A stretch of 64,000 bases of DNA from Halalkalibacter okhensis (GTDB lineage Bacteria; Bacillota; Bacilli; Bacillales; Bacillaceae_D): NCBI RefSeq assembly GCF_000787375.1, contig NZ_JRJU01000002.1:223920-287919 (forward strand). Reading direction: 5' to 3'. Shown piece after piece: positions 18,398 to 26,897 of the stretch. Position numbers and translations under genes: made by a program. The notes beneath the pieces were generated by a model, which saw nothing but the letters and a program-made list of their open reading frames with translations, did not search any database and was not told where the DNA came from. Position 1 is the stretch's first letter. The number at the start of each line of letters is the position of its first letter.

Positions 18398-18643
18398 TTA
18401 CGTATACATCGCTAACTCTAATTTTATATGCTCTCTAATTTTATCCAAACATTCAGTTACAGTTTTAGCAAATATTCGTTTGCCATTAACAATGGCGTAC
18501 GGCCTTTTTGCACACATCCCACAAAAGGATAAGCAACTATTTTCAATAACAGCCACTTCCGGGAATTCTTCTTCTAGTATTTTCTCCACATCTACTTGTG
18601 TAACGAGACTGCCATTACATATCTCAACAACAACAATTCCCAT
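18398..18643 (-). CDS. DUF1450 (YuzB-like) small cysteine protein
   Basis: The 81-aa protein has Cys9 and the motif CLSFCGMC (37-44) followed by YAIVNGKRI, the pattern of the YuzB/DUF1450 family, a thioredoxin-fold [2Fe-2S]-ferredoxin relative of unknown function. It lies 34 bases after the pirin gene on the same strand and is likely co-transcribed. A GGAAAGAGAG ribosome binding site precedes the ATG. The pairing with pirin suggests a redox or iron-linked role, but that is inference. Confidence 0.82.
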   Translation of the reverse strand: MGIVVVEICNGSLVTQVDVEKILEEEFPEVAVIENSCLSFCGMCAKRPYAIVNGKRIFAKTVTECLDKIREHIKLELAMYT

Positions 18644-18677
18644 CTCTCTTTCCTTTCCCTTTAAACCTTATAAGTCA

Positions 18678-19568
18678 TTAAATTGCAGGCGGACCGAATT
18701 TTCCATCATGATAATCTCGATACGCTTGTCTAATTTCATCCATTGTATTCATAACAAATGGACCATAAGGAACAATTGGCTCCTTTATTGGGGTTCCAGA
18801 ATAGATCAGTACTTTGCAACGTCTGCTTTTTGCTTTCATTTTTAGTTCACTGCTTCTTGATGCATCTCCATCTTCGTTATAAGTGAGAGTAGCCACACCG
18901 TGCTTTTTTATTTGGACAGTTTCCTCTCCCATCCCAAATTCAATCTCACCTGACAATACGTATAAGAAAGCATTATGGGTTTCAGGTAAGGAATGCACGT
19001 AGCTTGCTCCTTTTTCAAGGTTAATTTCTGCTAAGGTAATAGGTACGACTGAGTCTAATGGACCCTTTACGTCACCAAACTCGCCGGAAAACACTTTTAT
19101 TGATCCACCATCCACCTGAATCACCGGAGCCTCTTCGGAATAAATATTTTGATAAGATGTTTCTGTTTTCTTTTGGTCTTTCGGCAGATTCAGCCACAGT
19201 TGAAGTGTATGGGCGATATCATCCTCAACGCCTTCTTCTCCATGTCTTGCTGCCCAACCTGCATTCATATATTGAACATCACCAGGCTCTAGAATATCTC
19301 GTCCTCCTCCGTTATCGATATGTTCTAATCTACCGTCAACAACATAAGTGATCGTTTGAAACCCACGGTGAGGATGATCTGAAAAAGCCCCTTTCTTAAA
19401 CCAGTCTTCTGCCATCAATATAAATGGGTCAAAATCCATCCAGCGTTCAACAGGAAGAATCCATCCCTTTTGGATAAATGGAAAAGAAGCTTGTTCATAT
19501 TTGACATACCAATGATCTTTAATGTTTCTTTGGAACACATTTGATTGATCAGTACCCACATTCACCAC
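18678..19568 (-). CDS. Pirin family protein
   Basis: The 296-aa protein has the two-cupin pirin layout. The metal-binding set in the first cupin is visible as DHPHRGFQT (His65, His67) and the later His-Glu of ARHGEEG, after GDVQYMNAGW. The second cupin spans about 170-275. Pirins bind iron and are variously redox sensors or quercetin dioxygenases; which applies here is unknown. It probably shares a transcript with the YuzB-like gene. The 256 bases upstream hold no gene. Confidence 0.9.
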   Translation of the reverse strand: MVNVGTDQSNVFQRNIKDHWYVKYEQASFPFIQKGWILPVERWMDFDPFILMAEDWFKKGAFSDHPHRGFQTITYVVDGRLEHIDNGGGRDILEPGDVQYMNAGWAARHGEEGVEDDIAHTLQLWLNLPKDQKKTETSYQNIYSEEAPVIQVDGGSIKVFSGEFGDVKGPLDSVVPITLAEINLEKGASYVHSLPETHNAFLYVLSGEIEFGMGEETVQIKKHGVATLTYNEDGDASRSSELKMKAKSRRCKVLIYSGTPIKEPIVPYGPFVMNTMDEIRQAYRDYHDGKFGPPAI

Positions 19569-19824
19569 TCCTAAAAAATCTTTTCTTATAAAAGGAAAGA
19601 CTATACTCCCCTTAATATCTCAATTAATCACAATAACTACTCAAAACTAGAAAGTGTTTTTCTCATTAATGTCATCGTACATACTTTTTAAACAAAAATG
19701 TATAATAAGTGTTTTTATCATACATCAAATTATTAAAAGGTAACAAATAATTTGCTCGCCTATTAAACACATGGGGGTGATCGCAGTTTGCAATAACCCC
19801 TTGTACCTTTTTCAACTTATCTTA

Positions 19825-20226
19825 TCACTTCACTGAACGATTCATTTCTTTTTCTACCCGTTTAAAGTAAAGGTAAAAGCTCAACCAGAAAATAAGATAG
19901 ACTAAAATGAAACTAGAAATACTGACTAAAACGGCAACCGGTGTAAGGGGCAACCATCCAACTAGGGTAGCTAGGAATAACCATAGCGAGATGGACAAAA
20001 TAAAGTGAATCATCGTTTGTTTCAGTGGGCTCCATTTCTCAATTTCAAACAATAGAGAAGCTGCACCAAAAAAAGCACCCATAATCATACTTCCAAGAAT
20101 ATTTTCCCATAAAATTGGAACAGCAACCTCAGTATTTGTCATCATCATAACCGTTAATGTTCCAAAGACCAAAACATTACTAAAACCTAAACCAATAAAG
20201 ATCCGTTTTAACGCTTCCATGATCAT
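19825..20226 (-). CDS. DUF3021 family membrane protein
   Basis: The 133-aa protein has four membrane helices and the ALKRIFIGLGFSN start typical of DUF3021. It begins two bases after the stop of a LytTR-type DNA-binding protein, and LytTR-DUF3021 pairs are a standard arrangement in Firmicutes in which the membrane protein is thought to control the regulator. Target genes are not evident. Confidence 0.82.
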   Translation of the reverse strand: MIMEALKRIFIGLGFSNVLVFGTLTVMMMTNTEVAVPILWENILGSMIMGAFFGAASLLFEIEKWSPLKQTMIHFILSISLWLFLATLVGWLPLTPVAVLVSISSFILVYLIFWLSFYLYFKRVEKEMNRSVK

Positions 20227-20228
20227 AA

Positions 20229-20783
20229 TTATTCAACTCCTAAAATTAAAGATTTTTTGATGTCCTGTACATATTTTCTAGAAACATATTCCTTACTTCC
20301 TGAAAGAAAGTAAACACAGAGATTTCCGTTAAACGACAGCTCAAAACGATGAATTTGATTGAGATTTCCAATCACCGATTTAGAAAACCGAGTAAAGCCA
20401 TGACCTTTTAACAATTCCTCTAACTCATACAACTTCATATTTACTTCAACAGCCTGTTTATGAATGACGGCAAACACTTTTCGATTGTAAGCATAGATAT
20501 AGTCAATTTCTTCCGGGGAAAGCAAGATGGACTTTTCCTCCTCAACTCCTATAATTCGTTTTGAAGCTGGTTGTTGGAGTTTTGATACAAGCTCTTCGAT
20601 TTCTTTCGTCCATTCTTTCGCTTGAATCGTCACATATACTCCATCATACTTGTCATCAATATCAACATTTAGCTTCAATTCATCTCCCTCCTTTTTCCAT
20701 ACTATATCACCAAATTCTCTAATAATTGGATTTATTTGTATAACATGTTTGGAAATGTGAATGACTCGTAGAATTGTATACAT
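20229..20783 (-). CDS. LytTR-domain DNA-binding protein
   Basis: I set the start at ATG 20783 because GGGGAGG lies 5 bases before it; the frame is open 45 bases further up without a better signal. The 184-aa product has a poorly conserved N-terminal region and a LytTR domain in its C-terminal 100 residues (EIDYIYAYNRKVFAVI, GFTRFSKSVIGNLNQIHRFE, VSRKYVQDIKKSL). There is no receiver domain, so it is not a classical response regulator. It is coupled to the DUF3021 gene. Confidence 0.85.
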   Translation of the reverse strand: MYTILRVIHISKHVIQINPIIREFGDIVWKKEGDELKLNVDIDDKYDGVYVTIQAKEWTKEIEELVSKLQQPASKRIIGVEEEKSILLSPEEIDYIYAYNRKVFAVIHKQAVEVNMKLYELEELLKGHGFTRFSKSVIGNLNQIHRFELSFNGNLCVYFLSGSKEYVSRKYVQDIKKSLILGVE

Positions 20784-20927
20784 AAGTCCCTCCCCAAGCA
20801 CCTGTAAAAAATTGTTTGTATTAATCAATATTCATCATTGATCACCACTCCACCTCTGTCTCATTGACGTCGTTTTCTCTCACTGTTACTTTAAAGTTAA
20901 AGATTAATAGTGAAAAGGTGGTCATTT

Positions 20928-22346
20928 ATGATACGCTCATCGACGCTTGATCCTCATGTTTTTACAGACCAATCAATGCTTCTTTTACCCAAGTATGTGA
21001 TTTTACGAGAAGGCCCTGTTGTTGATTATGCAGTACTTGTAAAAGGGGGAAAGTTTGCAGATATTGGTCCTGCGACAGAATTGAAACAGCGTTACAAAGA
21101 GTTAAAACAAATATCCCTTCCTCAAACTCTTTTAATGCCTGGGTTTATTGATGCACATCACCACCTCACGCAATCCTTTGGGAAGGCGCTAGCTTTTGGC
21201 GAACCGTCTGAGATTTTCAAACGCATATGGGTTCCACTTGAAGGCTCACTTAATGAAGAGTTCGTGTATCTTGCGGGGAAGCTCGCAGCACTTGAGTCCC
21301 TGCGCGGAGGGTTCACTACCGTGGTCGATGCAGGTACACGAGCTGAGGGAGATTTAGCTCCATTAGCACAAGCGGTGACAGATGCCGGATTGCGCTGTGT
21401 CCTCGGAATGATTTGCAATGATAAGGGCGGTGCTCCATCACGAGGTTCTCATGAAATCTTAAAACAAGCGGAAGCTCACCTTGCCAAATGGGGAAATAGC
21501 AGGCTCATTCATCCTTCCCTTGCCATCTCGATTCCAGAGGCCGCTACAGATGAAATGTTATATAGCGTTTCTTCGTTGTGTCATGAAGCAGGTGTGATGT
21601 TCCAAACGCACGTAAATGAGCATCTTGCTGCGGTCGAGCGTTCTATTATTGAACGAGGTCTAAGGCCGTTAGAACATTTGCATTCTGTTGAAGCACTTGG
21701 TCCACAAACACTCCTTGCCCATGCTACTTTATTAACGCCACACGAACTACGATTAATTAAGGAAACGGACACTGCCGTAGCTTATAATCCTGTAGCGACA
21801 TTGTGGAAAGGAAACGCAACCGCCCCTGCAACCTTCATGCATGAAGAAGGCATTCGTTTTGGGATTGGTACAGATAGCACAAGAAGCGATGGGTTTCGTT
21901 TGCTCGATGCAGCGGAAGCGACTCAGCGCTTAACTTTTGGAATTCCGGTTGGAGATTTCTCTACTGGTGGAGGATGGCCTTGGTTCGACCATGCGACTGC
22001 AGGAGGAGCGGATGCCATCTCACTTGGAAAGATAACAGGTGACATCGCCATTGGTAAAGAGGCTGATTTCCTCCTCATTGACATTGATAATCCTGAATTT
22101 CATCCTTCAAGAGATCTTATTTGGGAACTCACCCGCTTTGGAAACCGTGATCAAATCATGGGTGTTTTCGTTGCAGGTAAGTTGCGTTTATGGGAAGGCT
22201 GGCCACTAGAATGGGATGGAAAAGCGTTGATGTATGAAGTATCTCAACGGGTAAATGAGGCGATTGAACAAGCCCCAATCCAAAAGCTACACCCCACCTC
22301 AACTGAGCATCGAAAACTTTTTAATGCTTTTCGGAATAAGTTATAA
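20928..22346 (+). CDS. Amidohydrolase family protein (TrzN/MTA-SAH deaminase-like)
   Basis: The start is ATG 20928, 6 bases after AAAGGTGG; an upstream GTG overlaps that site. The protein has 472 aa with an amidohydrolase barrel: DAHHHL gives the first metal motif, QTHVNEH and LAHATLL the next histidines, and GIGTDSTRSDG the catalytic Asp. This places it near the chlorohydrolase/SAH-deaminase subtype, which removes amino or other groups from purine- or triazine-like rings. The T-D-S-T-R-S segment differs from the usual TDG/TDNxxSNN, so the substrate may be unusual. It stands alone; the next genes are convergent. Confidence 0.85.
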   Translation: MIRSSTLDPHVFTDQSMLLLPKYVILREGPVVDYAVLVKGGKFADIGPATELKQRYKELKQISLPQTLLMPGFIDAHHHLTQSFGKALAFGEPSEIFKRIWVPLEGSLNEEFVYLAGKLAALESLRGGFTTVVDAGTRAEGDLAPLAQAVTDAGLRCVLGMICNDKGGAPSRGSHEILKQAEAHLAKWGNSRLIHPSLAISIPEAATDEMLYSVSSLCHEAGVMFQTHVNEHLAAVERSIIERGLRPLEHLHSVEALGPQTLLAHATLLTPHELRLIKETDTAVAYNPVATLWKGNATAPATFMHEEGIRFGIGTDSTRSDGFRLLDAAEATQRLTFGIPVGDFSTGGGWPWFDHATAGGADAISLGKITGDIAIGKEADFLLIDIDNPEFHPSRDLIWELTRFGNRDQIMGVFVAGKLRLWEGWPLEWDGKALMYEVSQRVNEAIEQAPIQKLHPTSTEHRKLFNAFRNKL

Positions 22347-22398
22347 TTAATATTGAAATACGATTAATGTGCTGAAATTGTAGAGGTTGTGGGCGCCA

Positions 22399-22700
22399 TT
22401 GACTACCACAACCTCCTCTTTGTCTCATTTTCGGTCGACCTCCAATCCTTTGACTACCTTACTCTTCTCTCTATCTCTTTTTCGGGCAACCACCCTTCCC
22501 TTTGACTACCGTACTCTTCTCTCAATCTCTTTTTCGGGCGACCATCCTTCCCTTTGACTACCGTACTCTTCTCTCAATCTCTTTTTCGGGTGACCATCCT
22601 ACCTTTTGACTACCGTACTCTTCTCTTAAGCTCTTTTTCGGGCGACCATCCTTCCCTTTGACTACTGTACTCTTCTCTCAATCTCTTTTTCGGGCGACCA
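22399..22700. repeat. 52-bp tandem repeat (minisatellite), six units
   Basis: Units begin with TTGACTACC at 22399, 22450, 22502, 22554, 22606 and 22658. The period is 51 then 52, 52, 52 and 52. The core is CTTCTCTCAATCTC, then TTTTTCGGGCGACCATCC. The first unit is degenerate and the last is cut short near 22700. Since 52 is not a multiple of three, the array is not coding in any one frame. It fills most of the 447-base gap between convergent genes. Confidence 0.9.
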
Positions 22701-22750
22701 AGCAAACCAAGTTAAAGGTACAAAGGTTTCACTTGCTCGATCATCGCATT

Positions 22751-22793
22751 TAGGGGTGTTCCAAAAGTCAAACACACTTTTAGAACACCCCTA
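22751..22793 (-). terminator. Long hairpin abutting the TauE/SafE stop codon
   Basis: TAGGGGTGTTCCAAAAG (22751-22767) pairs with CTTTTAGAACACCCCTA (22777-22793) with one mismatch. The right arm touches the TAA of the exporter gene. There is little T-run after it, so it may end transcription weakly or protect the 3' end. Confidence 0.6.
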
Positions 22794-23615
22794 TTAATTC
22801 ACTTTTGATATTTGGCTTGATGCGGCTTTTTTTCTCCATGGATAATTTTTAATCGCATTTTGTAGACCGATATAAAGGAGAGCAATAACGATCAATGCTC
22901 GCAATATCGTACCGTGAGTAAGAATGGCCATATATCCACCTAGTAAACCACCGATAAAGGCTGTTCCTGTTAGTAATGGAGCAATGTTAAGGGCTATATT
23001 ATCTTGCTTATATTGTAGCCATGTACCAAGAATGGTTGTTGGAATAATCGCAAGAAGAGAAATTCCCTGCCCCATATGCTCACTCACCTGCAACAAAATA
23101 ACTGTACCTGGGACTAATATGGTACCTCCCCCCGCTCCAAATAATCCACTCGAAAGACCGGCAACAAGGCCTAGACCAATCGCCATCACTATCGTGTAAT
23201 ATTGACTCGTTGTAACAATTGATGAAAGAGGTGTAACAGGGAACATATACACACTAGCAAGTGATAGTAGGAAAAGTCCAAATAGAAAACTTAACATTTG
23301 TCCTTTTACAAATTTCATTAATCGGGTCCCTGCAATCACTCCCACTAAACAACCGATCATCACTTGTATACTTATCGATACATCGATTTGTCCAGAGGAG
23401 AAATAAAAACCTAATGCTGCAACACCAGAAGCAAATGCTACAGGAAGTGCTGTAGCATGAGACTTATGTGGCGATAAACCAAGACTCGCAATGAGAAAAG
23501 GAATGACTAGAAACGACCCACCAATACCTAGCAATCCCCCAAAAAATCCACCAAACAAACCAATCAAACTCACTTTTAAAAATATCTGTTTTTGGGTTTC
23601 GTCATGTGTATGCAA
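22794..23615 (-). CDS. TauE/SafE family sulfite/organosulfur exporter
   Basis: The 273-aa membrane protein has eight hydrophobic segments and two copies of the TauE/SafE signature: GLFGGFFGGLLGIGGSFLVI near the N-terminus and GLSSGLFGAGGGTILVP at about 155-171. The family exports sulfite, sulfoacetate or similar anions. It begins 25 bases after the binding-protein gene on the same strand, so it may remove the anion released from a compound the binding protein recognises. That link is inferred. Confidence 0.88.
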   Translation of the reverse strand: MHTHDETQKQIFLKVSLIGLFGGFFGGLLGIGGSFLVIPFLIASLGLSPHKSHATALPVAFASGVAALGFYFSSGQIDVSISIQVMIGCLVGVIAGTRLMKFVKGQMLSFLFGLFLLSLASVYMFPVTPLSSIVTTSQYYTIVMAIGLGLVAGLSSGLFGAGGGTILVPGTVILLQVSEHMGQGISLLAIIPTTILGTWLQYKQDNIALNIAPLLTGTAFIGGLLGGYMAILTHGTILRALIVIALLYIGLQNAIKNYPWRKKAASSQISKVN

Positions 23616-23640
23616 GAGATTCTCCTTCTTCGAACCTTAT

Positions 23641-24660
23641 TTATTCATTACCTGGAAGAAATTCTGTTGTGAACAAGTCCTCCACCTCTATGTCTGTTTC
23701 TACTACTCCAATTTCCTTCAGTTGCTCCAATAATTTCGACCACTTTTCTTCCGTCATATAACCAACCCCATTCTCAGCTGCATCACTTCCATAAATTAAA
23801 TCAATTAATGCTTCGGATCCATATTTCATCGCTTCAAGGTCATAGTCAGGGTTTGCTTCCTGAATGACGTGATTGATTTCTTCATAGTTGGTTTTATAAT
23901 AGTCCCACCCTTTTAAACTAGCTTCGACATAAGCCTGTACGGTCTCATAATTCTCCTCAATATAATCCTCTGTTGTAAAGAGAACATTGGCATACGTTTC
24001 ATAGCCAGAATCGTTAATCATTAAATAGTCAACGTCAATTCCTTCTTGTGCTAAATTATACGGAGCTGTCGTCACAAACGCTTGGCTCACAGACGTTTTG
24101 TCTGATATGAAGGGACCGAACTGACCTGTAAATGCCATTTCATTCACATTCTCTAAATGATAGGCATCTTGAATGTATTCCCAATACATAACTCCTGGTG
24201 CTACATACACCGTTCTTCCATCTAGATCACTAAAATCGTCTATTGGTTCATCTTTATGATGCAATAATATTTGTGGATTTGTTTGCAAAATAGCTGCCAC
24301 ACCCACAACTGGAATTCCCTGGTCCCGTGCAGCAATTAATGCATCAGCAGGTGCCATTCCAAAATCCGCTTCCCCTGAAGCAACAATTTGAACAGCAGAT
24401 ACTTGAGGTCCTCCAGGTTCAATTATCATCTCGAGTCCAGCGTCTTCATAATAACCTTTTGCTAGTGCAGCATATTGCCCTCCATGGTCAGGCTGAGCAA
24501 ACCAAGACGTGATTTGTTTGATATCTGTTAATTCTCCTTTGACCTCTGAACTCGTTGATTCACCCGTATCAACAGCACCACTTTCATTTGATCCTCCACA
24601 TCCAGCTAACAATAACGAAGTCATTATCACCGATCCAACCAAAGTTCCTATTTTCCGCAT
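23641..24660 (-). CDS. ABC substrate-binding lipoprotein (NMT1/SsuA/THI5-like)
   Basis: The 339-aa protein has a lipoprotein signal peptide ending LLLAGC (Cys21), then a two-lobed periplasmic-binding fold with the landmarks GGQYAALAKGYYEDAG, SGEADFGMAPADALIAA and LDGRTVYVAPG. This is the NMT1/SsuA cluster that binds sulfonates, taurine, nitrate or pyrimidine precursors. No ABC permease or ATPase gene is adjacent; the only partner is a TauE/SafE exporter. A 12-bp palindrome TTTACATGTAAA lies 14 bases before its start. Divergent from it is a regulator with the same kind of binding domain. Confidence 0.88.
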   Translation of the reverse strand: MRKIGTLVGSVIMTSLLLAGCGGSNESGAVDTGESTSSEVKGELTDIKQITSWFAQPDHGGQYAALAKGYYEDAGLEMIIEPGGPQVSAVQIVASGEADFGMAPADALIAARDQGIPVVGVAAILQTNPQILLHHKDEPIDDFSDLDGRTVYVAPGVMYWEYIQDAYHLENVNEMAFTGQFGPFISDKTSVSQAFVTTAPYNLAQEGIDVDYLMINDSGYETYANVLFTTEDYIEENYETVQAYVEASLKGWDYYKTNYEEINHVIQEANPDYDLEAMKYGSEALIDLIYGSDAAENGVGYMTEEKWSKLLEQLKEIGVVETDIEVEDLFTTEFLPGNE

Positions 24661-24673
24661 TTAGGTTCCTCCC

Positions 24674-24685
24674 TTTACATGTAAA
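24674..24685. promoter_or_regulatory. Palindrome in the divergent control region
   Basis: TTTACATGTAAA is a perfect 12-bp palindrome just ahead of the ribosome binding site of the binding-protein gene. It could be the operator for the divergent HTH/binding-protein regulator. A TATAAT at 24855-24860 may be the -10 of that regulator gene. No other long palindrome is visible in the 237-base gap. Confidence 0.35.
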
Positions 24686-24897
24686 AGATAAACTTAAAGT
24701 AGCACCGATTTTTCAAGCTATCAATAGAGATTAAGAGATTAATCATGAATGAACTCACATGAAGAACAAAGACCAAAACGACCAGTTATTCCCAAACTGA
24801 AACATAATTGGTACATTTTCTAACGTAAGATACCTCATTCATTTTAAATTTCTCTATAATTGAGTAAAGGAATTATGAAAAAAGGAGCCAGAAGCCA

Positions 24898-26094
24898 ATG
24901 AATGATCTAGACCTAATCACCATGCAGGAAGCGATTGATTTATTACAAGTTAGTCGTTCAACAATCGACCGTTGGCGAAAATCCAAACGATTGCCTTTTA
25001 TTAAAATAGGAAAAGAAATATTCTTCCACAAAGAAGATCTACAACGATGGATTCGTCAACATACAAATATAAAAGAGCCAGTGGAGAGTCTTCCAACGAA
25101 TCAGAGCATCTCAAAGACCATCACTATAGGGTATCAAAGTCAAACCGCCCACATGTGGAGCCCTTTACTAATGAATAAGCTAGGTTTATTTGAAGAAGAA
25201 CTATCTCGAACCTGTCCTTCTAGCTCTCTGCAAATCCGTTGGGTTAATGCTCGAAATGGCTTGGAATTGATAGAAGGTATGATTGCAGGTGAAATCCAAA
25301 TTGCCTCCATAGGAGATTATCCAATCATGGTCAGCCAGCATTTAAGTAAAATGCTGCCTAACTTCAACCCTATCCTTCTTGCCTTTGATGGCAAAACCTC
25401 TCAGAGTGAAGGAATTTCTCTTGTTATTCCTAAAGAGTCGAACTTCCATGATTTAACTGATATACATGGTCAAACCCTCGCTACTGTAATGAACTCAAGT
25501 GCAGGGTACAGGTTAAATAGACTTCTCCTAGGATTAAATGCAGATTGTGAGGTTATTAATCAAGACATGAATTTATGTTTTTCTAATATTATTGATAGAG
25601 GAATCGGGGCTAGTGTTATGTGGGAGCCATATGTTAGTCTTTCTGAATCGCAAGGTGCAGCAACCATCCGCTTTGACGGATTCACAGATGATTATTTGAC
25701 TGGACTCATTGCTCAAGATGAATGGGCGCAACTAAATGATGACATTGTCATCGCTTATTTAAAAGCCCATATACGAACACATCAATTCGCGCGAGAATAC
25801 CCTTTGAAAGCAGCGAAACTTTTAAGTGAATCAACAGGCATTGCTCATAAGATCACTACGAGGATTGTCTCAAAAGTAAGATGGGATGCTGCAGTGTACA
25901 AACAGGACTTAGACACGTTGAAAAACCTAGCGATAGCAGATCAAACTTCCTCTCATTTCTCTGGCTCTCAAAGTCACGGAGCCAGCCCTCCCTATCGTGG
26001 ATACTACTTGGATGAGGCTTCCAAAAAGTTAAACTTAATGAGAATCTATGATCAACCCATTGAAGGTGATTGGAGTCTAGAGTATCTGTATTAA
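24898..26094 (+). CDS. Fusion regulator: excisionase-type HTH plus NMT1/SsuA-like binding domain
   Basis: The 398-aa protein has no signal peptide. Residues 5-57 are a MerR/excisionase-type HTH (MQEAIDLLQVSRSTIDRWRK, FIKIGKEIFFHKEDLQRWI). From about 72 to 345 it reads as an NMT1/SsuA-type substrate-binding fold (ITIGYQSQTAHMWSPLLMNK, IAGEIQIASIGDYPIM, LTDIHGQTLATV, GIGASVMWEPYVSL). A tail of about 50 residues rich in Ser, His and Gly follows. It is divergent from a secreted binding protein of the same family, so I infer a cytosolic sensor of that transporter's ligand. AAAAAGGAGCC precedes the ATG. Confidence 0.85.
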   Translation: MNDLDLITMQEAIDLLQVSRSTIDRWRKSKRLPFIKIGKEIFFHKEDLQRWIRQHTNIKEPVESLPTNQSISKTITIGYQSQTAHMWSPLLMNKLGLFEEELSRTCPSSSLQIRWVNARNGLELIEGMIAGEIQIASIGDYPIMVSQHLSKMLPNFNPILLAFDGKTSQSEGISLVIPKESNFHDLTDIHGQTLATVMNSSAGYRLNRLLLGLNADCEVINQDMNLCFSNIIDRGIGASVMWEPYVSLSESQGAATIRFDGFTDDYLTGLIAQDEWAQLNDDIVIAYLKAHIRTHQFAREYPLKAAKLLSESTGIAHKITTRIVSKVRWDAAVYKQDLDTLKNLAIADQTSSHFSGSQSHGASPPYRGYYLDEASKKLNLMRIYDQPIEGDWSLEYLY

Positions 26095-26107
26095 CAAGAT
26101 CCCCAAA

Positions 26108-26142
26108 AAGCCATTCGGAAAATCAATAGATCCGAATGGCTT
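26108..26142. terminator. Terminator between convergent genes
   Basis: AAGCCATTCGGA (26108-26119) and TCCGAATGGCTT (26131-26142) form a perfect 12-bp stem. On the minus strand CTTTTTGGGG follows, so it best serves the Ytr-like operon, with weaker use for the regulator gene on the plus strand. Confidence 0.85.
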
Positions 26143-26171
26143 CCATCACTAGTCTTCTTTTTTTATTATTT

Positions 26172-26897
26172 CTACTCTAATTTAATAGCTATTCTTTTCG
26201 TTACTTTACGAATAAGGAATAAACCAACACCTATTAGAAGCAACGTTCCAATAATAGATGAAAATATGGACAATGCGGGAATAGTTAAATTAAGATAGTT
26301 CGCTAATGGATGTGTTAGCTCTCCTTCCCATAGTAGGTCGGTTAGAGAGAGAAAGAGAATCGCTATTAAAATAAATCCAAGGCCACCCCAGCCTCCGAAG
26401 CGATAGAACCCTACAGCGATAATCCATCCTCCAATGTAATAGCATAATACGATCAAACTGAAGGAGATGAGCGGAATCACCCAAAATGAATTTGTATCGA
26501 GAAAAGCTACCTGATTTGTTAAAGGAGAATACGTTGTAAACGTTCCTAATAATAGAAGAATACCAGTGACAATCACTGAAATTAACATCAAACTAAAGGC
26601 TACTCCTGCAGAAGCAATGCTAGAGCCAATAAAATAGTCTTTACGTGTAACCCCATTTTTGACAAAGTAGGTAAGAAACGCCAAACATGAAATGATTCCT
26701 ATAACAAGCATATATATTTTCGTTGGCTCAAAAAAGAAGGACATAAAGCTTAAGCCCATTTCTTCAACCTCAGTTACAAAGTGTTCAACAATCAGGTAAA
26801 TAACAAAAACAATAGGTATATACCAAAGGGACCACTTCATCTGAATCGCAAATAAATCGAAAGCTACTTTTGAAGTTAAAGCATTACCGGGTCTCAT
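26172..26897 (-). CDS. ABC-2 type membrane protein of the Ytr-like operon
   Basis: The 241-aa protein has six hydrophobic segments and no other motif. It overlaps the ATPase gene by 4 bases (ATGA), so it is the coupled membrane subunit of the same exporter. The set YtrA-type GntR, ATPase, membrane protein matches the start of the Bacillus ytr operon, which responds to cell-wall-active antibiotics; only one membrane gene is present here. Confidence 0.82.
   Translation of the reverse strand: MRPGNALTSKVAFDLFAIQMKWSLWYIPIVFVIYLIVEHFVTEVEEMGLSFMSFFFEPTKIYMLVIGIISCLAFLTYFVKNGVTRKDYFIGSSIASAGVAFSLMLISVIVTGILLLLGTFTTYSPLTNQVAFLDTNSFWVIPLISFSLIVLCYYIGGWIIAVGFYRFGGWGGLGFILIAILFLSLTDLLWEGELTHPLANYLNLTIPALSIFSSIIGTLLLIGVGLFLIRKVTKRIAIKLE

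Noticed and set aside
19766..19798. Terminator for the DUF3021 gene
   Set aside because: GGGGTTATTGC/GCGATCACCCC pairs with a mismatch, but no T-run follows on the minus strand; left out as unsupported.
22399..22700. CRISPR array
   Set aside because: The full 52-bp unit is repeated head to tail; there are no unique spacers and no cas genes.
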